Assembly (NCBI RefSeq): GCF_000236805.1
Contig: NZ_AGFX01000041.1
Coordinates: forward strand, 496,001 to 560,000
Direction of reading: 5' to 3'
DNA from: Paenibacillus peoriae KCTC 3763
GTDB taxonomy: Bacteria > Bacillota > Bacilli > Paenibacillales > Paenibacillaceae
DNA length: 64,000 nt
Below are positions 36,001 to 43,546 of this stretch, one piece after another (positions within the stretch are counted from its first letter, which is position 1; every line of letters starts with the position of its first letter). The translations under genes and the position numbers were made by a program. Below the pieces are notes generated by a model, which saw nothing but the letters and a program-made list of their open reading frames with translations, was not told the DNA's origin and made no database searches.

Positions 36001-36531
36001 TGAAGTCTCTGCCTGTGGCCTCATTTGGGAAATAGCATCTTTCTCCTGCACCGCATTAACAATAAAATCAGCCTGAACGGACTTCTGCCGATCTCCCTGC
36101 TGTATAGAATCTGCATATTCCATGGAATGGATCTTGCCGCCCATTTTCCAACGAGCCTCTGGCGTGGTGGAACGTGAAGGCCGCTGTGCCTTCTGTCTGA
36201 TTTCTCCTCTAAAATGCCTGTGAATATCGGATAAGTAAGATACAATCGTCGAGTGAACGGCTTCCACGGTTTGACCCTCGAATTCACCAGCAATCGCTGC
36301 CTCTTTCCAATCTCTCCCGAATAAACTTGTAGCGGAATATGGAGCTTTGGATGCATTCTTTAACGTATCCTGCCTCAGCGTTCGGTACGTACTATTCACA
36401 GGAGCAGACAGATGGTAACGCGTATCCCGCTGTGTATCCAAGATCATGTCTGTACCAAATGCCAGTTCATAGCCCTTTTTAGAAAAAAGGGCGGTGATAC
36501 TGATCAGGTAAGATTTTTTACCGTCCAGCAT
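32968..36531 (-). CDS. 1187-aa acidic, repeat-rich, probably disordered protein
   Basis: ATG at 36531 follows AAAGGAGGT. Residues 1-110 look like a normal folded head (KKSYLISITALFSKKGYELAFG). The rest is strongly acidic and rich in E, S, T, M and Q with very few aromatic residues, so it is probably disordered. An internal duplication of about 78 residues is visible (34981-35214 and 34330-34566; shared SPE, YGE, EAG(M/I)ENI, SVIHxxE, GSLE). Near 33780-33940 three tandem copies of an 18-residue unit occur (LEAEKVALVPAERTSIE type). The last 110 residues contain four lysine-rich units (RKKKVMSTRIEAE type). I know no family. A stalk, linker or neck filament is one guess. Confidence 0.7.
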   Translation of the reverse strand: MLDGKKSYLISITALFSKKGYELAFGTDMILDTQRDTRYHLSAPVNSTYRTLRQDTLKNASKAPYSATSLFGRDWKEAAIAGEFEGQTVEAVHSTIVSYLSDIHRHFRGEIRQKAQRPSRSTTPEARWKMGGKIHSMEYADSIQQGDRQKSVQADFIVNAVQEKDAISQMRPQAETSNDAYEFANVVPAYEGLLDAGSVSEQRQGNGSPSSESAIHGETVKQGDTAEQQTVIQQIFQDRATVVELPVAAEGLAMESIFQPAAEALPHRTDIRDALIETSRPSVKEQILDSDEINALTKAGKLEQAVGTTPNDLLETEARAKNDHAPVEARMAKSDKNVDAFIDWQMLVEQRQFKDSTNEQSTAASMRSGTGAGHERMRATELKQDKFMMIHESATGNRIYLPDATESQGMLEAEHGIFSIQPENTSSITADPTMGSITGSPEMGTLSEGIRSVYGEYATEMGEAGMENILPEGLQHVDVPAAPSSIESVIHRMQETSNGGSLEGIQGHSIVGSMEFSDRTIGVQTETVTSGLASSSGNSLNEPMSVASRNSEQVCPASPDQYRVASTCDDSKVVPEEQSITASIHSSADADNEYLSSGIPEHHATLDESQRGERVLVSQEGELDDLGSARLNGLELEGQYEELLAADVLREIIADSPEISKMARMLRIMYGEQAMELIEAGIENIVAEAVQEGTTQTSIHQITDSVIHQLETSLASGSLEAVQIRSDQANIEHSEGALQASAEQGSRSSAKEGLLINFESGNSFSSYEGAYHAMGGDAERHMSAEAEIEALDKAFMSSESTNAITQDMETGRTFSSTTGVTESMEQGILSGSLLDGEYSHLERAAMSTGNLDAAESGPLESAQYIGELEAEKVALVPAERTSIESLEAEEVTLTPSERVSIVSLEAERSEVTTGELLELTKEADVTSSEHALVCPDIQEGVISSGTYADNQEHNQVSDAILLDGDQAVSMESVQETIIDQIDRADSIMRTNETVVEQTNGTGSQVENVLEAIWIHQERASGEEKEYIGVRDGLETAQPGDISSMVDMQELEQGQAIEKTLPAVIPAHTAAEPVFKIEETELHAISEGTRKKKVMSTRIEAEHQQAARKRKVIKTQITDAEDGIRLKKTAAVRIEAPESAKRHKILKTVIEAPSEATNQSIPVMPKRKIWMIMGKIASWNIWNWKKTR
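33780..33940 (-). repeat. Three tandem 18-residue coding repeats
   Basis: The translated units read LEAEKVALVPAERTSIE, LEAEEVTLTPSERVSIV and LEAERSEVTTGEL. They lie within the acidic 1187-aa protein and show recent tandem expansion. Confidence 0.6.
34330..34566 (-). repeat. Second copy of a 78-residue internal coding duplication
   Basis: Begins SPEISKMARML and ends SDQANIEHS; aligns with the segment at 34981-35214, with shared YGE, EAGIENI, DSVIHQLE and SGSLE positions. Identity is modest, so the duplication is old. Confidence 0.55.
34981..35214 (-). repeat. First copy of the 78-residue internal coding duplication
   Basis: Begins SPEMGTLSEGI and ends IVGSMEFS; partner of 34330-34566 in the acidic 1187-aa protein. 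Confidence 0.55.
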
Positions 36532-36561
36532 GTCACCGCCGACCTCCTTTAACCCTGCAGG

Positions 36562-38397
36562 TTAACTGTTCTTAACAAGCGTTTCCTTCAGAATACCCAA
36601 GCCGATCGGAGCGAATGGACTAATGGTAGCCAACGTGAACGGACTCACAGGTGTATCCGCCAAGGTGTAACGGTAAATCTGCTTGTACTCGTAGGTGGCC
36701 AAAACCTCTTCATCCGCTTTCGGTGCTTTGCCATCCAGGAATGTGATTTGCTTGGTTTCCAAATCCAATGTGTAATCCGTGCCGAATTTGACCTCAACAC
36801 AATTGACTTTGATTACCAGATTGAATGGTGTACCATCATCTTTTAAGGAAGGCTGATGAGATAAATGGAACACCTTGTTTTTCCCATCACCTGTGCCCAG
36901 AATTTCATGATCTGTCGTCTCTACGACCTCCAGCTCATCGAGCTGAGAGATATTTTTCGGATGAACAGCATAGCACTCGTCCAGCTTACCGACAAAGCCG
37001 TCATTGGGATGGACCACATACATAGGAGAAATATGGTATTTCCCGCTGTACACCGAAGGGTTAAACCGGGACTCACCCGCGTCCACCTGCTTGTCATGTG
37101 TAATGAAAGCGAGATAATGCTGCTGGTAATACGTTCCGCCAATGGACTGTTGAAGCTGTACCGAGCTGTTGCCGTTCGAGGTATTCAGTCCATAGTCTAC
37201 GTATGTGGCGCCCAGCTTCATATCCTTTCTCCATTTCACTTCGTCCTTTTCCCGACATCCGGAGATCAGAACGTGATTTTTTCGTGGCGATTTGCCAAGC
37301 GTGGTCATTTTGCCAATGTAAAGGGGTGCAAAGTATGTGTTCTCAGGACCAGAGGTAGGATCGGGACGCAGGAACATGACAATACGGTCTTTGTTGAAGT
37401 TTCCCCAATAATATATGCTGGAGTCTCGCTGCCAGCCCCGTGTATAATTATCCAGTGAAGTAAAGGACAGGGCTGTTGGCAACGAAGGATAAATATAGTA
37501 TATGCAGGAGTATACAGCGTCCATTAAGCTCGCTCCGGAATCCGGATCAAAGTTCCGGGCTGTCACATCCCCGAAATTAATCATTTCTGTTCCCGTACCC
37601 GCCAGTACTCTGATGTAAGAAGCATGAAGCTCACTGCCAGCGTCCGGTGCTTTAACTGTCGTCGGGATTTTAATCGTATTCGTTGCGTAGTCAACCGTAA
37701 AATCGGTAGGAGAAACCTCTACCTGATTAATATACAGCCGAACGCTTCCTGCCTTGATGGTCGTATCAGAAGGGATTTTAAATTCTCGACGGGTTCCGTC
37801 TCCATCAGGAAGGATGGATTCCGGATCGCCTACCCTTACTCCGTTATTGACAACTTCTACAATTTTTTCCGAGCGCACATCATCGAAGGTAAAGAAATAT
37901 AATCGCTTGGGCAGACTCGGAGCATTAGCAGCAGGCGCATAGGATACGGTAAATTGATCGCTTGCCAGTGCTGCCTTATTGAGCTTAAATACGCCACTGT
38001 AAGGTTCAAAGGTATATTCCGTCTTCTGAACGTATACGCCATTCTTGTATAGCATCTCAGAGTCCGGCTCTACAGGACGTACAACAACCTGCAATTGCGT
38101 GTCACTGCCTTCTAACCGCTTAGCCTCCCCAAGTACGGAGTTTTGCGAGATGAAGTCCATCTCTCCCGGCTGTTTGACCGTCCCGCCGTAACCAAAAGCC
38201 ATACCGAAGTTGCGAATCTGACCGTCACTGCCCGTGGATCTGAACAATCGAACGTCAGCGAATTTAGTCGCCGTATTTCTAGGGTTCCCGGTTACTGCCC
38301 GGTATTTAATAAATGTTTTCCAGCCATGAGCATTGAATTGTTTCTCCAATTCCTGCGGAAACAGTTGAAAAGTAGCATCTCCATCAAACCACGACAC
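36562..38397 (-). CDS. Tip/spike-like protein, paralogue 3 of 3
   Basis: A 611-aa protein. I chose the GTG at 38397, eight bases after AGAGGTG; a TTG two codons earlier is too close. It shares its plan with the two upstream genes: an N-terminal domain (HGWKTFIKYRAVTG, FGMAFGYGG), a central domain with IYYWGNFNKDRIVMFLRPDP and APLYIGKM, the NPSVYSGKYHISPMYVVHPNDGF block near residue 450, and the closing block with APIGLGILKE. Between them it carries two hairpin domains with GDGTRREFKIPS and GDGKNKVFHLSH openings, typical of phage fibre beta domains. No catalytic motif seen. Confidence 0.72.
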   Translation of the reverse strand: MSWFDGDATFQLFPQELEKQFNAHGWKTFIKYRAVTGNPRNTATKFADVRLFRSTGSDGQIRNFGMAFGYGGTVKQPGEMDFISQNSVLGEAKRLEGSDTQLQVVVRPVEPDSEMLYKNGVYVQKTEYTFEPYSGVFKLNKAALASDQFTVSYAPAANAPSLPKRLYFFTFDDVRSEKIVEVVNNGVRVGDPESILPDGDGTRREFKIPSDTTIKAGSVRLYINQVEVSPTDFTVDYATNTIKIPTTVKAPDAGSELHASYIRVLAGTGTEMINFGDVTARNFDPDSGASLMDAVYSCIYYIYPSLPTALSFTSLDNYTRGWQRDSSIYYWGNFNKDRIVMFLRPDPTSGPENTYFAPLYIGKMTTLGKSPRKNHVLISGCREKDEVKWRKDMKLGATYVDYGLNTSNGNSSVQLQQSIGGTYYQQHYLAFITHDKQVDAGESRFNPSVYSGKYHISPMYVVHPNDGFVGKLDECYAVHPKNISQLDELEVVETTDHEILGTGDGKNKVFHLSHQPSLKDDGTPFNLVIKVNCVEVKFGTDYTLDLETKQITFLDGKAPKADEEVLATYEYKQIYRYTLADTPVSPFTLATISPFAPIGLGILKETLVKNS

Positions 38398-38403
38398 AAT
38401 CAA

Positions 38404-38522
38404 TCACCTCTAATTTTAAATTAGCCAAGCTACAACTATTGGGTAGCTGGTTATATTTTTATCTATTGCAAATTAAGACAAGCCAATTCTCACTGAACTG
38501 AATTTCCGCTTCTATTCGATTA
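38404..38522. other. 119-bp gap between spike-like paralogues
   Basis: AT-rich, with no copy of the cluster promoter. A TTAGCCAAGCTAC / GTAGCTGGTTA imperfect hairpin is visible at 38420-38455; it may act as a weak terminator or processing site. Confidence 0.35.
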
Positions 38523-40247
38523 CTACACCGGACATTTCACTAAATATTTCCATTGTGTAGATTCGGTATTTGAGCTTACGACTACCTTGATGCTCGTCAC
38601 TCCATTAACTGGCTTATAGTCGAACTCCAGTTTACCTTTATTAGCAACGAGACCACTTGTAGTAGCGATTAATTCATTCTGATAATACACATCCATTCGG
38701 TCAGCCTGACCGTACATATCGTATTCAATGACCACTTTGCCTGGTTTAGAGCCCATTTCATGATTCTTCTCTGTAAGCTTTCCTCCCCCGGATTCATTCA
38801 CTTCACCACATTGTATCGTGTCCGGAGGCAAGGGGGGTTTTATTTCATTTCCTTCATCATCTACTGTGTTCACATACAAGCCAATGCCCGCGGATCTGAA
38901 TTGAGTGCCTGGTTTTTTGGTCAATGGGGAAATTCCATCTATCAGGAAGTAGCGATACACATCAAATTCATTTGGGCAGTTCGCCCGCTTGACTCTTAAT
39001 TTGTTGGCATTAAAGGAAAAGGCTGCCAAGGCGATCGCATCTTTTAACGTACCGCGCACACCCTCTTCGGGATGAATCACGTATACTTTGGAAGTATGCA
39101 CCTTCCCACTGTAACGAGAAGGATTGAAAGTGTATTTGTACAAAGGATTTTCAGCATTATTCCAGGCTCGCGGATAATCCTTCTTGCCGTCAACAGAGGT
39201 TCTGGCCGGCGGCATGAGATTGGGTGGCGAATTCCAGGAAAGATAGTGGGCTTGATATCTCGCACCCTGCTTGGCGCGGTTAACCATAATATTATCCAGA
39301 CCATTAGCCGGCAAGGTAGGATATGATTTTAATAAAGGCATAATATGAGGCTGTTTGGCTGTGGTATCGTCAAAGTCATACGTAGCGACTCCATTCACCG
39401 TATCCCTGATCGGAACCGTTCCTGCAAATAAAGCATATACGCTATCGCCTTCCTCGACCGGGTCCAGCTTGCCAAAGTAGAGCGGAATGATCGGAACCAG
39501 ATTGTTTTCTGGAGCCGGTACATTATCACACTGAATGGTAAAAAAGAAATTCGTGTCTGAAAGTGTCCCTTTTACGGAGATTTCAGAATCATTCCACCAG
39601 TTTGTGTTTTGAACAGGGTAGTTAAAAGAGCTGTTGTAGTAAGACTCCATCAGCTTGTAGCGCAGACCTGCTTGCATGATTGGAGACTGCATTCGCGCGC
39701 CTTCTGCTCTGGTCACTGTAAACATGGGGCTGCTACTCGTCGTCTTCCACGCAGATTCCTCTACTTCAATATCCAGCGCTGCCCGAAGCTGTCCGGCTTC
39801 AGAATTATCGTTCCAGGCCAGTACAAGATCCGCACCGTCTGGCTTTAATCCTTTCAAATCCTCCAGCATATACACATATAACGTATGGGACAGCCGGTAT
39901 TTGCGGAATTCATTCGTTGCCCATTCCCCAAACTGCTTGTAGGAATCTTTATCCGGGCGCTTCACATAATCAGTCAGTCGAGGGTACCATGTTCCGGCGA
40001 TGGCGATACCGAAGCTTTGATTTTCCTTATTGGAATATATAAAATGTTCGGCAACCGTGATCCGATAATTTGTATAGTTCCTCACTAAATCCGAGGGATG
40101 GGTAATATTTGCATCAAAAATGACCCTTTTGTAATTGGCCGAGACTTTCCAGCCTGCGGTAGCGAGCAACTCTCCCATACGGGGCTGTAAGTCCGATTCT
40201 GTTACTTTTGGAGTAAATGCTGCTGCTGTCGTATCAATGAATGACAT
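38523..40247 (-). CDS. Tip/spike-like protein, paralogue 2 of 3
   Basis: A 574-aa protein, ATG at 40247 after GAAAGGGGAGA. Same plan as its neighbours: ATAGWKVSANYKRVIFD, FGIAIAGTWYPRL near residue 85, NWWNDSEISVKGTL, IPLYFGKL and ALFAGTVP in the centre, GARYQAHYLSWNSPPNLMPP, NPSRYSGKVHTSKVYVIHPE near 395, and DGISPLTKKPGTQFRSAGIG at 460. It ends with an extra 100-residue beta domain (VVIEYDMYGQADRMDVYYQN) like those on particle-tip lectins. Function unknown; receptor binding is inference. Confidence 0.72.
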   Translation of the reverse strand: MSFIDTTAAAFTPKVTESDLQPRMGELLATAGWKVSANYKRVIFDANITHPSDLVRNYTNYRITVAEHFIYSNKENQSFGIAIAGTWYPRLTDYVKRPDKDSYKQFGEWATNEFRKYRLSHTLYVYMLEDLKGLKPDGADLVLAWNDNSEAGQLRAALDIEVEESAWKTTSSSPMFTVTRAEGARMQSPIMQAGLRYKLMESYYNSSFNYPVQNTNWWNDSEISVKGTLSDTNFFFTIQCDNVPAPENNLVPIIPLYFGKLDPVEEGDSVYALFAGTVPIRDTVNGVATYDFDDTTAKQPHIMPLLKSYPTLPANGLDNIMVNRAKQGARYQAHYLSWNSPPNLMPPARTSVDGKKDYPRAWNNAENPLYKYTFNPSRYSGKVHTSKVYVIHPEEGVRGTLKDAIALAAFSFNANKLRVKRANCPNEFDVYRYFLIDGISPLTKKPGTQFRSAGIGLYVNTVDDEGNEIKPPLPPDTIQCGEVNESGGGKLTEKNHEMGSKPGKVVIEYDMYGQADRMDVYYQNELIATTSGLVANKGKLEFDYKPVNGVTSIKVVVSSNTESTQWKYLVKCPV

Positions 40248-40286
40248 TTGTTTCTCCCCTTTCTTTGAATTACGATTTGTTCTTTG

Positions 40287-42605
40287 CTACTTAACTACGT
40301 CAATGTCCGCTGACGCCGTTCCTGTCTGTCCCAATTCATTCGTTACGGTGAAGGTAACGGTATACTTTCCCTCTTTATGAAAAGCAAAGCGGGCGTTATT
40401 CACCGTACGACCTTCTGGATTTGCACCATCTGAAGCAAACCAGTTGAATATAAGTATCGTAGAATGATTGTTATAGGAAGCAATCAATTCCACTCCCTCC
40501 CCAACTTGGACAGAAATATGGGACGGAGTTAGGGATACAACGAACGGAGGCGGCGAAATAGGTAGACGTTTTTCCGGCCTTCGAAGATTTCCAGCCTTCA
40601 AAATACCGATGCCTGCTGGTCGATAAGGTGTCGCTGCCCGTTTGGTCAATGGTGATATGCCCTCTGTCAGATAATAAGAATACGTCTGATGCTTAGGGCC
40701 CTCTCCATCGGTGCAGTGTTCATCAACGGCCTCCAGCTCATCCCCGTTCATTATAGTTAAGGGTGACAGTAAAATAACATTTCGTAGTGTTCCGTGTGTA
40801 CCATCTTCCGGATGTATTAATAAAGCTCTCGAAGAATGGACCTGCTCCGTGTAGCGGGATGGATTAAACTCATATTGATAGGCATTGCTCATATCGCTGT
40901 TGTTCCAGGCTCGGACATGCTTGGCACCCGTCGTGTCCTCCCGCAAGGGAGGCATCCTGTTCGAAGGAACATTCCAGGCAAAATAGTACGATTGATAACG
41001 CGCACCATACTTTGTTCTCTTGACCATGACAGAATCAATACCGTTACTCGGGTGAGCAGGATATTCTTTCAAGATCGGCATAAGCACATCCTGATGACGT
41101 TTGGGATCTGTATCATCATAGTCAAAGCGGGCCGATTGACTGAGCGCATTCTCTAAACTCAAGCCGTCTTTTGCAAAGGCAGTTCCTGCGAATAGAGCGG
41201 CTGTAGCACCCGCATTTTCTGTATAGATTTGAAGATCCACCCAGACCCTTGCGGAAACTGGACTAAAGCCATCAACTCCGGAAGAAGCAAACACTTCCAA
41301 ATCAAATGAATTCTTACCATCCACCCCGTATACGGAGAACTCTCCAAGATACTCTGCCTTATCTCTGGAGTCGGCAGGGGTATGGGCTTCTGTGGTTCGC
41401 AGCTTTACAAGCTCCTGACCTGCAATACGCAGAGATATATAGTCTGACTCCGCAGCCACATCTCCCGATAACCACACCTTCATCGTCGATCCGGTATTAA
41501 CCATAGGACTATCCGAGAAAAAGGTTGCTTTGCGAGCTTCCTCGCCGCCATTCAATTCAAACATGCAACTCTCGTTCATGATTGAATTTGTATTGCTCTG
41601 GACATCAAAGTCGCCCATATAGATCGGGATCGAAGGTACTGCATTACGCTCCCAGGCAGGTGCCGTATCTGCCAGCAAAACCAGCATGGCAGACTTTCCA
41701 TCGACGTAGCCTCTAAGCTGGACCTTGCTGTCCTGCCACCAGTTGGTGAATTTCACATTCATGGAGGCCACCTGTTCATAACGATCCAGTTGTGGAATCC
41801 GTGTCCGCGAAGCAACGTAAGGCGATTGATAAAATTGAGGAAACTGATGCGTGATCCTCCATTGAAGCGCTTGGGTTTCCTCGTGCAGCCCCCACATGGA
41901 GGATTGAATTTCTACGTCCAAAGCAAGCCGCTTGAAATCAGCGGGTTGTTCCCAGCCCACAATCATTCTGCTCGTATTCACGAACTTTTCCAATTGATAA
42001 AAATACATCGTATGACGCTCAAACAGGTTGGCCTCTTCGATCTTTTGTACAGCCCAAGAGAATATACCATCAGATTGCGGCTCCAGCTGCGTTCCCCAAT
42101 CAGCATGCTTCCTGTGAATAGCGAAAGGGATTTTTGAGCCTGTATTGTGCAGCTTTTCCTTCACACTGCCCAGCATAGCTACGCCAAAAAGATGCCCCGA
42201 TACATTTCGCAAAATATAGTGCTTGGCTACAACAAATTCAAATTCCTCCGAGCCGTTCAGATCACTGTAATAAACAGCGGCCTCTCCTGAAACTCCCGAC
42301 GCGAAGGTAATACGTTGTCCGCCATCCTTTTTCACTTCTGCTGAATAATAGGAAGATGGCATAAGCTCGTCATCCAAATACACATAGTAGTCATCCTTAT
42401 GCGCAAGCTTGGGAATATCTACATAGGAGCCCGCGAGTGGAAGAGAGAAGCGCTGAATCACAGGTTTGGTCAATCTGCTTGAATACACGACCTTATGAAA
42501 TTCATCCACCATATCCCATCCGTTTTTAGAGCAAAGGCTCACAATCTGACTCAACAGCTGGTCTTCGTTAACGAGCATGTCCAGCCAAGGACTATCCTCT
42601 GGCAT
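40287..42605 (-). CDS. Tip/spike-like protein, paralogue 1 of 3, with C-terminal PKD-like domain
   Basis: A 772-aa protein, ATG at 42605 after AAAGGTGGTGAA. It is the longest of the three paralogues: it shares the NWWQDSKVQLRG, IPIYMGDF, ALFAGTAFA, KYGARYQSYYFAWNVP, NPSRYTEQVHSSRALLIHPE and EGISPLTKRAATPYRPAGIG blocks and has an extra domain inserted in the middle (residues about 370-470). The last 85 residues are a PKD/Ig-like domain (VGEGVELIASYN, TYTVTFTVTNELG type), a module that often binds polysaccharide or spaces domains. No signal peptide. Confidence 0.74.
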   Translation of the reverse strand: MPEDSPWLDMLVNEDQLLSQIVSLCSKNGWDMVDEFHKVVYSSRLTKPVIQRFSLPLAGSYVDIPKLAHKDDYYVYLDDELMPSSYYSAEVKKDGGQRITFASGVSGEAAVYYSDLNGSEEFEFVVAKHYILRNVSGHLFGVAMLGSVKEKLHNTGSKIPFAIHRKHADWGTQLEPQSDGIFSWAVQKIEEANLFERHTMYFYQLEKFVNTSRMIVGWEQPADFKRLALDVEIQSSMWGLHEETQALQWRITHQFPQFYQSPYVASRTRIPQLDRYEQVASMNVKFTNWWQDSKVQLRGYVDGKSAMLVLLADTAPAWERNAVPSIPIYMGDFDVQSNTNSIMNESCMFELNGGEEARKATFFSDSPMVNTGSTMKVWLSGDVAAESDYISLRIAGQELVKLRTTEAHTPADSRDKAEYLGEFSVYGVDGKNSFDLEVFASSGVDGFSPVSARVWVDLQIYTENAGATAALFAGTAFAKDGLSLENALSQSARFDYDDTDPKRHQDVLMPILKEYPAHPSNGIDSVMVKRTKYGARYQSYYFAWNVPSNRMPPLREDTTGAKHVRAWNNSDMSNAYQYEFNPSRYTEQVHSSRALLIHPEDGTHGTLRNVILLSPLTIMNGDELEAVDEHCTDGEGPKHQTYSYYLTEGISPLTKRAATPYRPAGIGILKAGNLRRPEKRLPISPPPFVVSLTPSHISVQVGEGVELIASYNNHSTILIFNWFASDGANPEGRTVNNARFAFHKEGKYTVTFTVTNELGQTGTASADIDVVK

Positions 42606-42622
42606 GATGTTTCACCACCTTT

Positions 42623-43009
42623 CTATTGGAGCATTTGATAGTTCACCCATATATCCTTGTTCCTGCCGCCTTCATTAAAGAACTCAAAACGAAATTCAGT
42701 CCCCTTCGGACAAGGAATAACGGCGGTAAAATACATGCCTTCAGGCAGGTCCTTCGTGAAGATACGTTGGCATATCAGCTTATCTCTCACATATAAATTC
42801 CAATAATCACTGGACTCGTAAAAGGACGCTCCCACAGCTACCGCAAGCAGTTCGCAATCATGACTGACTTGCATTGTGCTTTCTACCCTGCCAATTCCTC
42901 TCGATTCAATTCGGTTGCCCACAATGTACGGTCTGGTCTTCGTTGGCATAAAAGGCGGGTCCAAACGCCCGCCTACCATATAGCTTGCAAAATTAGAACC
43001 ACTGGACAA
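42623..43009 (-). CDS. Small conserved tail-cluster protein (paralogue of 19389-19841)
   Basis: A 128-aa protein with a TTG start at 43009, four bases after the stop of the upstream gene, with GGGCGGTG before it. Opens with YMVGGRLDPPFMPTKTRPY and contains SSDYWNLYVRDKLI and GTEFRFEFFNEGG. A second copy with about the same length lies at the far regulatory end of the cluster. It is probably a compact beta domain; I cannot name it. Confidence 0.7.
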   Translation of the reverse strand: MSSGSNFASYMVGGRLDPPFMPTKTRPYIVGNRIESRGIGRVESTMQVSHDCELLAVAVGASFYESSDYWNLYVRDKLICQRIFTKDLPEGMYFTAVIPCPKGTEFRFEFFNEGGRNKDIWVNYQMLQ

Positions 43010-43012
43010 CGA

Positions 43013-43432
43013 TTACACCGCCCTTACATAATCAAGAGTCAGATTTTTGAACAAGCCATTTTCCCGGATAATGCTTCCCCGTATAGCGTTTAACGTCAGA
43101 ATATTAGCCTCTTCTTCCATTTCTGCGTTCAGGGTTGTGGAGGCTTCAAATTCAATAAAAAATCCGGTCACCTGCAACAGATCGTCTCGATACAGCGTTA
43201 GCCGTTCCGACAAACCGTTATCATAGGTGTACAGCACTGACGTTACCAATGCAGGATATTGTGGCATTTCACGGGCCATATCGATGGTAATGACATTGGG
43301 CTCCTCCTGAGCCTTTTTATCCAACAAACCGTCCGCCTGACCCGCATGTACTCTTTCCTTGCGTACTTCACGTCGAATCAGATCAATAATCGGGAATACC
43401 TCGTTGGAATTCGTAAAATTCTGGTTCTCCAA
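43013..43432 (-). CDS. Small tail-cluster protein
   Basis: A 139-aa protein with a TTG start seven bases after GGGGAGGT. An N-terminal charged helix (IDLIRREVRKERVHAG) precedes a beta-rich body (YPALVTSVLYTYDNG, RLTLYRDDLLQVTGFFIEFE). No known motif. It is the first gene behind cluster promoter copy D, which makes it the head of a separate transcription unit for the spike-like genes. Confidence 0.68.
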   Translation of the reverse strand: MENQNFTNSNEVFPIIDLIRREVRKERVHAGQADGLLDKKAQEEPNVITIDMAREMPQYPALVTSVLYTYDNGLSERLTLYRDDLLQVTGFFIEFEASTTLNAEMEEEANILTLNAIRGSIIRENGLFKNLTLDYVRAV

Positions 43433-43455
43433 AGTTCACACCTCCCCTTCTCCTT

Positions 43456-43485
43456 CAATATAAGAAAAAGGAAATGACAATTAAC
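43456..43485 (-). promoter_or_regulatory. Cluster promoter copy D (GTTAAT-N15-CTTATATTG)
   Basis: Minus strand: GTTAAT at 43485-43480, 15 bases, CTTATATTG at 43464-43456, 24 bp before the TTG start at 43432. The -35 box lies inside the arm of the terminator hairpin at 43465-43511. Confidence 0.7.
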
Positions 43486-43511
43486 GCAGACTGCGTAATG
43501 TCATTTCCTTT
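43465..43511 (-). terminator. Strong terminator of the 1162-aa gene, overlapping promoter D
   Basis: GGAAATGACATTACGCAG pairs with CTGCGTTAATTGTCATTTCC (one bulged A), an almost perfect 18-bp stem with a short loop, followed on the minus strand by TTTTTC. It should stop transcripts from the tail genes upstream, while promoter D, embedded in its distal arm, restarts transcription. Confidence 0.8.
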
Positions 43512-43546
43512 GCTTGTGCTATGGATTATAGATTATAACGTCAAAA

